The notes under the pieces: model-generated
Seen by the model: the letters and a program-made list of their open reading frames with translations, nothing else
What the model was told of the DNA's origin: nothing
Database searches by the model: none
Translations under genes and position numbers: made by a program
In this document: positions 1 through 8,611 of the stretch, piece by piece
Layout of the letters: the number at the start of each line of letters is the position of its first letter
How positions within the stretch are numbered: position 1 is the stretch's first letter
Origin: TMED108 sp964386795
GTDB taxonomy: Bacteria > Fidelibacterota > Marinisomatia > Marinisomatales > TCS55
Reading direction: 5' to 3'
NCBI GenBank assembly: GCA_964386795.1
Contig: CAYLUE010000024.1
Location: 1 to 23,813, forward strand
Length of the DNA stretch: 23,813 bases

Positions 1-4
1 CAAA

Positions 5-1264
5 ATGAGTAAAAATCAAATACGGTCAATTAAGGGGACTCAGGATATTCTACCAGATCAATCGTATAAATGGCAGGATTTGGAGAACAAAATTCATGCG
101 ACAATGATGCTTTATAATTATGGCGAGATTAGAACGCCAGCCTTTGAAAAAACTGAGCTTTTTGATCGTGGTGTCGGCACGGAAACTGACATTGTTTCAA
201 AAGAAATGTATAGCTGGATAGATCAAGGCGGTGAAAACCTGACATTAAAACCAGAATTAACTGCTCCTGTATCAAGATCATATATTCAACATAACCTAGG
301 TAGCCAACAACCGCTAACAAAGCTTTACTACATTGATGCGTTGTTTAGAAGAGAAAGACCACAAAAAGGACGCTATCGCCAATTCCATCAATTTGGAGTT
401 GAAGCTTTTGGCTCAGAGCATCCTGAAATTGATTCAGAAATCATAGCTATTGCGGTTACCTTGTTTAATCAAATTGGAATCAAGGATTTAAGCCTAAAGC
501 TCAATTCCATAGGATCAGAAACCTGTAGAGAGGACTATAAAAAAGAATTGAAGCAGTTTTTAAAACCACATTTTGATAAATTAAGCAAAGCAAGTCAAGC
601 GCGATTTGAAAAGAACCCTTTGCGAATCCTAGATTCTAAATCACCAAATGAAATCGATATAATAAAAAATGCTCCTCAGATTTCTGAATTCTGGACAAAG
701 GATGATAAAGATCATTTTGATGAGCTATGTAGCTATTTAGATGCAATGAGCATCAGCTATTCAATTGATCCAAAACTTGTGAGGGGTCTTGATTATTATT
801 CCAGAACAACCTTTGAAATTAGCTCATCTTCATTAGGGGCTCAAGATGCCATATGTGGTGGCGGAAGATATGATGGACTGGTTGAAATTATTGGAGGGAA
901 ACCAACACCAGGGATTGGCTTTGCAGCTGGTATGGAAAGAATTTTAATGATAATCAATGATGCAAATACGAAAGAAAACATAAAAATATTTATTGTTGGG
1001 TTAGGAGATAGTGTTAGGCCAGTTGTAGCAAAATTGACTAATGACTTAAGGCATAATAATTTATCAAGTGAATGTGATATGCTTCGTAGATCAATGAGGG
1101 CACAAATGCGTGAAGCAAATAAGCTCGGTGCAAAATATGCAATCATCATTGGTGAGAATGAATTGCAACAAAATCAGGTTCAGCTTAAAGACCTTGTAAG
1201 TGGAAAGCAAAAAACTATAGATATGAGTTCAATTGTGTCGCATATGACTTCTTTATCCTTTTAA
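5..1264 (+). CDS. hisS: Histidyl-tRNA synthetase
   Basis: Class II aminoacyl-tRNA synthetase that charges tRNA-His with histidine in the cytoplasm. The N-terminus has the family opening IKGTQDILP. Motif 2 is seen at RRERPQKGRYRQFHQFG, the histidine-specific signature at LVRGLDYYSRTTFE, and motif 3 at GIGFAAGMERI. A C-terminal anticodon-binding domain of roughly 95 residues follows. The length of 419 residues is usual for bacterial HisRS. The ATG lies at the very edge of the window, so an upstream start cannot be excluded, but the distance from Met to the conserved opening is normal. A 64-bp AT-rich gap separates it from topA. Identification is firm. Confidence 0.97.
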   Translation: MSKNQIRSIKGTQDILPDQSYKWQDLENKIHATMMLYNYGEIRTPAFEKTELFDRGVGTETDIVSKEMYSWIDQGGENLTLKPELTAPVSRSYIQHNLGSQQPLTKLYYIDALFRRERPQKGRYRQFHQFGVEAFGSEHPEIDSEIIAIAVTLFNQIGIKDLSLKLNSIGSETCREDYKKELKQFLKPHFDKLSKASQARFEKNPLRILDSKSPNEIDIIKNAPQISEFWTKDDKDHFDELCSYLDAMSISYSIDPKLVRGLDYYSRTTFEISSSSLGAQDAICGGGRYDGLVEIIGGKPTPGIGFAAGMERILMIINDANTKENIKIFIVGLGDSVRPVVAKLTNDLRHNNLSSECDMLRRSMRAQMREANKLGAKYAIIIGENELQQNQVQLKDLVSGKQKTIDMSSIVSHMTSLSF

Positions 1265-1328
1265 TTAGGTTAATTAAGATTAAATTCGCCCGCGAAAAAT
1301 TTTAAAATAAACGAGAAAAGAAAAAATA

Positions 1329-3839
1329 GTGAAACCATTAATTATAGTTGAGTCGCCGTCAAAGGCAAAAACAATTTCTAAATACCTAGATGGTGAATAC
1401 GAAGTGGTGGCATGTGTTGGCCATATAAAAGATTTACCCAAAAAAGATCTAGGTGTTGATGTTGATAATAATTTTGATATTGAAGAAATAGTCCTCCCTG
1501 ATAAAGAATCCTTTATGAAGGAATTTAAATCATTAGCAAAAAAAACAGATCAAGTAGTAGTAGCTACTGACCCTGACCGTGAAGGTGAGGCTATCGCTGC
1601 GCATTTAGCAAGTGAAGTACCAAAAGAAAAAATTAAACGCGTTGAATTTACTGAGATCACTAAAGAAGGGGTTAAGGAAGGGATGGATAACCCTAGGGAA
1701 ATTGATTCTGATCTTGTAGAAGCAAGAACTGTTCGGCGAATTATTGATCGCTTAGTAGGCTATAAGGTTTCTAGGGTATTATGGAGCACATTGAAAAAAA
1801 ATATGAAATTTGTGAAGGTTAGCCTTTCCGCAGGTCGCGTACAATCTTCCGCATTAAAAATCATTATCGATCGCGAACGACTTCGACAACAATTTCACCC
1901 AGCTATCTATTTTGATATAAAAGCAGGACTTTCCCATGGCGACAAACCCTTTGTTGCCAATCTTTTTAAAGTAGATGGAAAGCGAATTGCTGCTGGTAAA
2001 GATTTTGACCCATTTACTGGGAAATTAAATAATGATAAAGTATTTTTACTTTCTGAGTCACAAGCCAATCAACTGGTAAAAGAATTAGAAAATGGCAGTT
2101 GGAAAATTTCAGATATTCAAGAAAAAGTAAAAAATTCAAATCCAAAACCCCCCTTTACTACCTCTACCCTTCAACAAGAAGCAGCTAGAAAACTTCGTTT
2201 TTCCGCAAGAAAAACCATGCGCGCGGCCCAAGGTCTTTACGAGCAGGGTTTCATTACCTATATGCGAACAGATTCAACAGCTTTGTCTGATGAGGGCATG
2301 AAAGCATCAAGGGCTGAAATACTAGATCGTTTTGGAAAAGAATATCTTCCAGAAAAAGAAAATTTTTATTCTACAAAAGTCAAAAATGCGCAAGAGGCCC
2401 ATGAAGCAATTCGCCCATCAGGAACTAAATTTAAATCTGTTGATCAGGTAAAGAAATCAACCGATGAAGATGGATCTAGGCTTTACGATTTGATATTAAA
2501 AAGAACTTTGGCTTCCCAAATGAAACCTGCTAAAATCAATCAAGTCACTGTTACAATTCTAAACCAACAATCTGAGTTTCGTGCAAATGGCAAGACCATA
2601 CTGTTCCCAGGTTATATGGCTGCATATGTTGAAAGTACTGATAGCAGAAATGGTAGCGCTGAAGATAAAGAGACAATTCTTCCAAAAATGGAAGCTAATC
2701 AATCATTAGATTGTGAATCATTAAAGGCTGATGAACATTCCACAAAACCACCGGCTCGCTTTACTGAAGCTTCTTTGGTAAAAGAATTAGAAGAGAAAGG
2801 GATTGGTAGGCCATCAACATTTGCCAATATTATTGATACAATTGTTCGTAGAACATACGTAATCCGTGAAAGGAGCAAACTCACCCCAACTTTTCTAGGT
2901 TTGGCCGTAACGCAATTACTAGAAAATCATTTTAACTCTTTGGTGGATGATAAATTTACAGCAACAATGGAAGATGGGTTAGATGCAATTTCTAGAGGAG
3001 AGCTAGATTCTCTTCCATTCATGAAAGAATTCTATTTTGGATCTGATAATCAAAACGGCTTGGTTAATATGCTAGATGATAAAGTGGATATTGGAAAAGC
3101 ATGCTCTGTTCAATTAGAGGACAAAGATGAACCCATTGAAGTACGAGTTGGGCAATACGGTCCTTTTGTAAGGCAGGGAGAAAATAGGAAATCTGTTCCT
3201 CCAGATATTTACTTGGGTGATTTAAATGTTGACAAGGCGTTGGAAATTCTCAACCAAGAAATAAATGAAGATCGCGAGTTGGGCCTAGACCCAGAATCAA
3301 AAGAAACAGTCCTATTAAAAAATGGACCCTATGGCCCCTATGTTCAGCTAGGAGAATCTAATAAAAGAAAGGGACTCCCTAAAGGTACAGACATTTCAGA
3401 TGTTGATTTGGGAATGGCTCAAAAACTCCTTGCGCTTCCAAGAGTTCTTGGAACTCATCCGGAGACAAATCAGGAGGTAAAGGCTGACTACGGTCGCTTT
3501 GGTCCTTATGTGACTGCAGGCAAAGGTAAAAATGGTAGAATTCCCCCTCAAATGTCCCCTTTAACCATTGAACTAAATGAAGCATTAGAATTGATTGCGA
3601 AACGTTCAAGTGGCCCTCAAGAATTAAAGACTCTTGGCGATCACCCAACAACAGGTGAAACGCTTATTCTAAAAGATGGTCGATATGGACCATATATAAC
3701 TGATGGAAAAGTCAATGCTTCCATGCCTAGCGATATTGAAGTAGATGATATTACACTTGAAGAAGCAGTCGGCTTGATTGATAAAAAAAGAGCAGCTCCG
3801 CCAAGGAAAAAACGGAAAAAAAGAAAAAAGAAAAAATGA
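1329..3839 (+). CDS. topA: DNA topoisomerase I
   Basis: Type IA topoisomerase that relaxes negative supercoils through a transient 5'-phosphotyrosine bond. The protein opens with the TOPRIM strand LIIVESPSKAKTI, which fixes the GTG start; no in-frame ATG lies nearby upstream. The acidic TOPRIM motif DPDREGE is at residues 81-87, and the catalytic tyrosine is Y311 in ITYMRTDST. The C-terminus has no CxxC zinc fingers. It carries about four topoisomerase C-terminal repeats (core G-x-Y/F-GPYV/I, roughly residues 595-805) and ends in a very basic Arg/Lys tail. The 836-residue length suits this zinc-free architecture. The stop overlaps the next start by 4 bp (ATGA), so translational coupling is likely. 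Confidence 0.97.
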   Translation: MKPLIIVESPSKAKTISKYLDGEYEVVACVGHIKDLPKKDLGVDVDNNFDIEEIVLPDKESFMKEFKSLAKKTDQVVVATDPDREGEAIAAHLASEVPKEKIKRVEFTEITKEGVKEGMDNPREIDSDLVEARTVRRIIDRLVGYKVSRVLWSTLKKNMKFVKVSLSAGRVQSSALKIIIDRERLRQQFHPAIYFDIKAGLSHGDKPFVANLFKVDGKRIAAGKDFDPFTGKLNNDKVFLLSESQANQLVKELENGSWKISDIQEKVKNSNPKPPFTTSTLQQEAARKLRFSARKTMRAAQGLYEQGFITYMRTDSTALSDEGMKASRAEILDRFGKEYLPEKENFYSTKVKNAQEAHEAIRPSGTKFKSVDQVKKSTDEDGSRLYDLILKRTLASQMKPAKINQVTVTILNQQSEFRANGKTILFPGYMAAYVESTDSRNGSAEDKETILPKMEANQSLDCESLKADEHSTKPPARFTEASLVKELEEKGIGRPSTFANIIDTIVRRTYVIRERSKLTPTFLGLAVTQLLENHFNSLVDDKFTATMEDGLDAISRGELDSLPFMKEFYFGSDNQNGLVNMLDDKVDIGKACSVQLEDKDEPIEVRVGQYGPFVRQGENRKSVPPDIYLGDLNVDKALEILNQEINEDRELGLDPESKETVLLKNGPYGPYVQLGESNKRKGLPKGTDISDVDLGMAQKLLALPRVLGTHPETNQEVKADYGRFGPYVTAGKGKNGRIPPQMSPLTIELNEALELIAKRSSGPQELKTLGDHPTTGETLILKDGRYGPYITDGKVNASMPSDIEVDDITLEEAVGLIDKKRAAPPRKKRKKRKKKK
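3824..3830 (+). other. dnaX-like slippery heptamer at the end of topA
   Basis: The heptamer A AAA AAG is read in topA phase as ..A|AAA|AAG, the pattern that permits -1 slippage in dnaX. An AAGGA element lies upstream at 3803-3807. The -1 frame is the frame of the next gene, so slippage would join TopA to the CcmH-like protein. It may simply be a by-product of a lysine-rich tail in an AT-rich genome. Confidence 0.3.
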
Positions 3840-4258
3840 AGAGATATTTTTTCATCTTCTCATTTCTTAGTTTTATCTATGCTGAAGATAAATCAGATTT
3901 GATTATTGAAATTGAAAAAAGTCTTATGGCTACGTGCTTCCATGGCACTGTATATGAACATGGAAATCAAGAAATGGAAAAAGAAATTTCCAGCTTTGTA
4001 GAAGCGGGGAAAGACAAAGACTATATAATAAATTATTATACAAATAAATATGGGGAACGTATCTTGGCAATGCCAGCTGCAAAGGGATTTAATTTATTTG
4101 CCTGGCTGGCTCCTCTAATTATTTGCGCTGTAGGAGGCTTAATTATTTTTGCTTATTTTCGAACTCCAATAGCTTCTATAGCAGATATTTCATTAGAAAA
4201 TGAAAAGGATATTAAATTTAATGATGAAATTGAAGCTGAATTAAAGGAATTAGACTGA
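3836..4258 (+). CDS. CcmH-like cytochrome c maturation protein, single-cysteine variant
   Basis: A 140-residue envelope protein resembling the CcmH/CycL family, which holds apocytochrome c thiols reduced for haem attachment. Residues 1-16 look like a signal peptide (hydrophobic, ending IYA). A helical stretch follows, then the family-like block YIINYYTNKYGERIL and the junction AAKGFNLFAWLAP, one membrane segment at about residues 86-107, and an acidic tail. CcmH normally has a CxxC (or CC) pair in an LRCPVCQ-like motif. Here the corresponding stretch LMATCFHGT holds only one cysteine, C34, so a standard dithiol mechanism is doubtful. No other ccm genes are in the window. Its start overlaps the topA stop and glyS follows 3 bp later, so it is embedded in the operon. 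The family assignment rests on my recall of CcmH sequences. Confidence 0.7.
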   Translation: MKRYFFIFSFLSFIYAEDKSDLIIEIEKSLMATCFHGTVYEHGNQEMEKEISSFVEAGKDKDYIINYYTNKYGERILAMPAAKGFNLFAWLAPLIICAVGGLIIFAYFRTPIASIADISLENEKDIKFNDEIEAELKELD

Positions 4259-4261
4259 TTA

Positions 4262-5590
4262 ATGAGTATTGACAAAATTGTTTCACTATGTAAGCGTAGG
4301 GGATTTATTTTTCAAAGCTCCGATATTTATGGAGGATTTGGAGCGGTCTATGATTATGGTCCATTAGGAATAGCTCTCAAAAATAATATTTCTCAGCTAT
4401 GGTGGAAAGCAATGACCCAACTTCATGAAAACATTGTGGGGCTAGATAGTGCTATTCTTATGCACCCAAAAATATGGGAAGCATCTGGTCACTTAGGCGC
4501 GTTTAATGATCCATTGGTTGACTGCAAACAATGCAAAGCACGCTACCGCGCTGATGAACTAGTTCCTGTTGAAACCGAAAAAACAGCATGGAATGAAATT
4601 CAATGCCCAAAGTGCGGCACTAAGGGTAATCTAACTGAGCCCAGACAATTTAATTTAATGTTTAAGACTCATGTTGGTGCGGTTGCGGAGGATTCAAATG
4701 CAACATATCTACGACCTGAGACAGCTCAAGGCATTTATGTAAATTATTTACTAGTCCAAAATGCAATGCGCTTAAAATTACCATTTGGCATAGCGCAAGT
4801 TGGTAAAGCATTTCGTAATGAAATCATTGCAAGAAATTTTATTTTCCGCACAAGAGAATTTGAACAAATGGAAATGCAATATTTTGTTAAACCTGGCCAA
4901 GATGATGAAAGTATGGTTGATTGGAAAAATCAACGCCTGTCATTCTATTCTCAATTAGGAATTAATAAAAATAAACTACGCTTTAAGGAGCATGGCGCTG
5001 GCGAGCTTGCTCACTATGCTAAAGAAGCATGGGATATTGAATATGAATTTCCTTTTGGTTGGTCAGAAATTGAAGGGATTCATAATCGAACTGATTTTGA
5101 TCTAAAACGCCATCAAGAATTTTCCGGTAAAAAAATGGAATATTTTGATGCAGAAAATAACGAGAGATTTTTACCATATATTATTGAAACGTCTGCTGGT
5201 CTTAATCGAATGTTACTAGCTGTGTTATCAAATGCATATTGGGAAGATGAAGAAAATAGTCGAATTGTAATGAAGCTAGACCCTAAAATTGCTCCGATAT
5301 TAGCTGTTGTCTGTCCGTTGGTAAAAAAAGATGGATTGCCAGAGATAGGTAGAAAAGTCATGGATATTTTAAAACCAGAATTTAAAGTGATCTATGATCA
5401 ACAAGGATCCATAGGGAAACGGTATTACCGTCAGGATGAAGCAGGAACACCGTTTGGTATTACTATTGATCATCAATCCTTAGAAGATCAAAGCGTTACT
5501 CTTCGTCATCGCGATACACAGCAACAAGATCGCATTGCAATAGATCAGCTCATCGATGCAATAAAAAATAAATTGGAGAATTATTCATGA
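4262..5590 (+). CDS. glyS: Glycyl-tRNA synthetase, alpha2 (single-chain) type
   Basis: Class II synthetase that attaches glycine to tRNA-Gly. The N-terminal block SSDIYGGFGAVYDYGPLG is typical of the homodimeric archaeal/eukaryotic/Firmicutes-like GlyRS, not of the alpha2beta2 GlyQ/GlyS of proteobacteria. An insertion carries four cysteines (C88, C91, C115, C118) as two CxxC pairs and probably binds zinc. Further class II blocks are LRPETAQGIYVNY, GKAFRNEI and REFEQMEMQYF. The C-terminal anticodon-binding domain ends in TLRHRDT. The length of 442 residues is normal. The stop overlaps the next start by 4 bp. The alpha2 type is a useful lineage clue. Confidence 0.96.
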   Translation: MSIDKIVSLCKRRGFIFQSSDIYGGFGAVYDYGPLGIALKNNISQLWWKAMTQLHENIVGLDSAILMHPKIWEASGHLGAFNDPLVDCKQCKARYRADELVPVETEKTAWNEIQCPKCGTKGNLTEPRQFNLMFKTHVGAVAEDSNATYLRPETAQGIYVNYLLVQNAMRLKLPFGIAQVGKAFRNEIIARNFIFRTREFEQMEMQYFVKPGQDDESMVDWKNQRLSFYSQLGINKNKLRFKEHGAGELAHYAKEAWDIEYEFPFGWSEIEGIHNRTDFDLKRHQEFSGKKMEYFDAENNERFLPYIIETSAGLNRMLLAVLSNAYWEDEENSRIVMKLDPKIAPILAVVCPLVKKDGLPEIGRKVMDILKPEFKVIYDQQGSIGKRYYRQDEAGTPFGITIDHQSLEDQSVTLRHRDTQQQDRIAIDQLIDAIKNKLENYS

Positions 5591-6339
5591 ACCGTCATTT
5601 ATCGCTTCGCTCTGGTAATCCAACACTAAATGCTAAAACTTTTACCAATTTTGATATGACCTCAGGGTTATCAATGTCCATTTCAGGCACTGTTCAAAAA
5701 ACTGCTTTTTCACTCATTCTATTAATGACAGCCTCACTATTTACATGGAACCTTCCTGCTGGAGATCCACGATCGGGAGGATTGATGATATTTGGAATGC
5801 TTGGTGGATTTATTTTGGCGCTTATCACTATCTTTAAACAGCATCTTGGTAAATACACTGTTCCTGCATATTCAATCTTTCAAGGGTTGGCGCTTGGCGG
5901 AATTTCTAAATTCTTTGAAACAATGTATCCTGGAATTGTTATGCAAGCTGTCATGCTTACGTTTGGAACGCTTGGAGCTCTTTTGCTTGCATATGTTTCT
6001 GGGCTAATTAAGCCAACAGAGAATTTTAAACTTGGAATCATTGCTGCAACCGGTGGGATAGCATTCGTATATCTTATAAGCTGGGTATTGAGCTGGTTTA
6101 GTGTAAGCGTTCCCTTAATCCATTCAAATTCAAATATGGGTATACTTTTTAGCATAGGTGTAGTAATTATCGCAGCATTAAATCTGGTCCTAGATTTTGA
6201 TTTTATTGAAGAAGGCGCAGAAAGAGGTGCTCCTAAATATATGGAATGGTATGGTGCTTTTGGCTTAATGGTTACTTTGATTTGGCTTTATTTAGAAATA
6301 CTGCGGCTACTTGCAAAGTTATCATCTCGACGTAACTAG
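5587..6339 (+). CDS. Bax inhibitor-1/YccA-type integral membrane protein
   Basis: A 250-residue hydrophobic protein with about seven membrane segments after a polar N-terminus of roughly 35 residues. The N-terminal region LRSGNPTLNAKTF matches the beginning of the Bax1-like (BaxI_1, DUF2910) subfamily. Other matches are the GLALGGISKFFE segment and the acidic end VLDFDFIEEGAERG, where the family carries the aspartates tied to pH sensing and ion leak in BsYetJ/TMBIM proteins. The physiological role in bacteria is unclear: candidates are a Ca2+/proton leak channel or an interactor of FtsH-type quality control. The start is set by the ATGA overlap with glyS. There is a 2-bp gap to the next gene. 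Confidence 0.88.
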   Translation: MNRHLSLRSGNPTLNAKTFTNFDMTSGLSMSISGTVQKTAFSLILLMTASLFTWNLPAGDPRSGGLMIFGMLGGFILALITIFKQHLGKYTVPAYSIFQGLALGGISKFFETMYPGIVMQAVMLTFGTLGALLLAYVSGLIKPTENFKLGIIAATGGIAFVYLISWVLSWFSVSVPLIHSNSNMGILFSIGVVIIAALNLVLDFDFIEEGAERGAPKYMEWYGAFGLMVTLIWLYLEILRLLAKLSSRRN

Positions 6340-6341
6340 TC

Positions 6342-6866
6342 TTGCCGCCAAAAAAGTTTAACATAAGTAGATGGTCTCGTAAAGTACACTATTGGGGTGC
6401 ATTAATTGTATCTCTACCTGTCATAATTATTTTTGTAAGTGGCGTGATGTTGCAGTTAAAAAAAGATGTCAATTGGATACAGCCACCAACGCAAACTGGA
6501 TCTGAAAATAATTTTCCCTCTATTGCATTTGATCAAATATTAAATTCTGCTAAATCTGCAAAAATGGCTCAAATCAAGTCATGGTCTGATATTGACAGGC
6601 TAGATGTTAGATTAGATAAAGGAATTGTAAAAGTTAGATCAAAAAATCGATGGGAAGTACAAATTGATACACGCACTGGTGAAGTTCTCCAAGAGGCTTA
6701 TCGAAGATCAGACTTAATTGAAAGCCTGCATGATGGCTCATGGTTTAATAATAAGATAAAAAAATGGATATTTTTACCAACAGGAATTATACTGCTTGTC
6801 CTTTGGTTAACTGGTATTTATTTAGTATTGTTACCCTATATAAAGAATTGGCAAAAAAATAGGTAG
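6342..6866 (+). CDS. Small PepSY-type membrane protein
   Basis: A 174-residue protein with a basic N-terminus, one membrane helix (about residues 17-38, after the RKVHYWG motif typical of PepSY-associated helices), an extracytoplasmic domain of about 100 residues containing VQIDTRTGEVLQ (the PepSY core), and a second helix (about 142-165). Full-length PepSY_TM proteins have more helices and are often linked to haem or siderophore reduction; this is a minimal two-helix version. The start is TTG, directly after the previous stop, with no Shine-Dalgarno; the next in-frame ATG lies inside the first helix and would destroy it. It sits immediately before two gamma-glutamyltransferases. The function is unknown, and a role in redox or metal handling is only a family-level guess. 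Confidence 0.75.
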   Translation: MPPKKFNISRWSRKVHYWGALIVSLPVIIIFVSGVMLQLKKDVNWIQPPTQTGSENNFPSIAFDQILNSAKSAKMAQIKSWSDIDRLDVRLDKGIVKVRSKNRWEVQIDTRTGEVLQEAYRRSDLIESLHDGSWFNNKIKKWIFLPTGIILLVLWLTGIYLVLLPYIKNWQKNR

Positions 6867-6868
6867 CG

Positions 6869-8611
6869 ATGAGAATTAATCTAATTATAATCACTTTTAT
6901 TGTTTTTTCATGTACGAACAACTCATATGAAAGACCAACCCCGGAAACAGCAAAAAGAATGGATTGGGGTAAAGGCGCAATGGTAAGCGCTGCTAACCCT
7001 CATGCTGTCGATGCAGCAGTGGATATATTAAATAAGGGGGGCAGTGCTGTAGATGCAGCAATCGCAGCTCACTTGGTTCTTGGCCTTGTTGAGCCACAAA
7101 GCTCTGGATTGGGTGGTGGCGGTTTTATGCTAAATTTTGATTTCCAAACAGGTGATCTGACCTTTATTGATGGGAGAGAAACTGCTCCATCTAGCGCAAC
7201 AATTGATATGTTTATGAAAAATGGAAAAGCAATGGGATTTAGAGAAGCTTGGGTTAGCGGAAAGGCAGTTGGGGCACCCGGAGCTGTTGCCTTATATAAA
7301 ACCGCACATCAAAGATCTGGAAAAATAAAATGGGAAGAGCTCTTTAAGAATGCAATAGATTTAGCAGAAAATGGATTCAAAGTATCCCCAAGATTAGGTG
7401 GTTTTATTAAAGCAATGCAATCGTTTGGTAGACTATCAATTAATAAGGGGTCGAAGGATTATTTTTATCCAAACGGGGTGCCATTAAAAACTGGGGATGT
7501 ATTAACAAATCTTGAATACGCTGAAACTCTAAAAAGAATTTCAAAGGAAGGCCCATCTGCATTCTATACTGGATCCATAGCAAAGCAAATCGTTACTAGC
7601 GCTAATGAAAAACCTAATCCAGGGTCCCTTTCTCTTGATGATCTAAAAAATTATCAAACAGTAATTAGGCCGGTAATTTGTGGTTCTTTTAGAGATTTAA
7701 ACATTTGCACCACCTCTCCTCCTTCATCAGGTGGAGCTCAAATAATGATAGCTGGAATTTATGATCACTTGATTAATGAGAATATGAGTCGATCAGATAA
7801 AGTAGAGGCCTTTGTGGATGCGCAGCGTTTATCTTATGCTGATAGAGACCATTATTTTGGAGACCCAGATGAAGTTGAAATTCCAATTGACGCATTATTG
7901 AATCCAAAATATATTGAACAAAGGTCAAAAGATAAATTTCAGCCTGATGAAACTCCTCGCCCTGGTAATCCTGCTATTATAATTGGACAAGAAAACAATA
8001 TTCCAATTTGGGGTACAGATAATACCGAAGAAGCTTCAGGAACTACTCATATATCTATAATTGACTTTGATGGCAATGCGGTTTCAATGACAGCTACCAT
8101 TGAAAGCGCTTTTGGATCTCACCGTTGGGCAGCTGGTTTCTTATTAAATAATGAAATGACGGATTTTGCAAGAAAAGTACCTGATGATGGTACAAAATTA
8201 GCGAATGCAGTGGCTCCAAATAGACGTCCAAGATCTTCAATGTCTCCAACTATGATTTTTGATGAGTATAATAACCTATTAATGATTACGGGGTCTCCTG
8301 GGGGAAATTCTATTCCAGCTTATGTAGCAAAGACAATTGTTGGTGTCTTTGATTGGGGGCTGAATGCTCAAAAAGCAGTTGACCTTCCCAATATTGTTGC
8401 TCGTGGTGAAAAAGTAAAAGTTGAAGGAAACCGTAATGGAAAAAAGATACAACGTCAATTAAAAAATAAGGGCTATAAAGTAATTAATTTTGGAAATAAT
8501 GAAGTGTCTGGATTGCATCTAATTACCGTTCTTCCAACTAAGCTTGATGGGGCAGCAGATAAAAGACGTGAAGGAAAAGTTGTTTACATTAAAGGAAGTG
8601 ATGAAAAATAA
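6869..8611 (+). CDS. ggt: Gamma-glutamyltransferase lipoprotein, first tandem copy
   Basis: N-terminal-nucleophile hydrolase that cleaves or transfers the gamma-glutamyl group of glutathione and related peptides outside the cytoplasm. The N-terminus is a short lipoprotein signal ending in the lipobox VFSC (C15). The conserved glycine loop SGLGGGGFM sits near residues 80-88. The predicted autoprocessing nucleophile is the first threonine of GTTH (T392), which starts the small subunit. The oxyanion motif PGG is at 477-479. The active-site lid between MTDF (430) and SSMSPT is five residues shorter than in the second copy, and the aromatic lid residue is missing. An AGG lies 5 nt before the ATG. 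It overlaps the second copy by 11 bp. Confidence 0.94.
   Translation: MRINLIIITFIVFSCTNNSYERPTPETAKRMDWGKGAMVSAANPHAVDAAVDILNKGGSAVDAAIAAHLVLGLVEPQSSGLGGGGFMLNFDFQTGDLTFIDGRETAPSSATIDMFMKNGKAMGFREAWVSGKAVGAPGAVALYKTAHQRSGKIKWEELFKNAIDLAENGFKVSPRLGGFIKAMQSFGRLSINKGSKDYFYPNGVPLKTGDVLTNLEYAETLKRISKEGPSAFYTGSIAKQIVTSANEKPNPGSLSLDDLKNYQTVIRPVICGSFRDLNICTTSPPSSGGAQIMIAGIYDHLINENMSRSDKVEAFVDAQRLSYADRDHYFGDPDEVEIPIDALLNPKYIEQRSKDKFQPDETPRPGNPAIIIGQENNIPIWGTDNTEEASGTTHISIIDFDGNAVSMTATIESAFGSHRWAAGFLLNNEMTDFARKVPDDGTKLANAVAPNRRPRSSMSPTMIFDEYNNLLMITGSPGGNSIPAYVAKTIVGVFDWGLNAQKAVDLPNIVARGEKVKVEGNRNGKKIQRQLKNKGYKVINFGNNEVSGLHLITVLPTKLDGAADKRREGKVVYIKGSDEK
8591..8600 (+). promoter_or_regulatory. Ribosome binding site that decides the start of the second ggt
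   Basis: AAAGGAAGTG lies directly before the ATG at 8601, inside the end of the first ggt. It supports 8601 as the start rather than the in-frame ATG at 8544, which would add 19 residues in front of a complete lipoprotein signal peptide. Confidence 0.7.

Noticed and set aside
1285..1300. Short inverted repeat TTCGC/GCGAA between hisS and topA as a terminator
   Set aside because: The loop would be only two bases, or the stem only four pairs, and no T-run follows.
5792..6155. Reading frames on both strands inside the Bax-inhibitor-like gene
   Set aside because: They are shadows of a well-supported membrane protein gene; no independent start signals or motifs.
8544..8600. Upstream ATG for the second ggt
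   Set aside because: It would put 19 extra residues before a complete lipoprotein signal peptide, while a good Shine-Dalgarno stands before the ATG at 8601.
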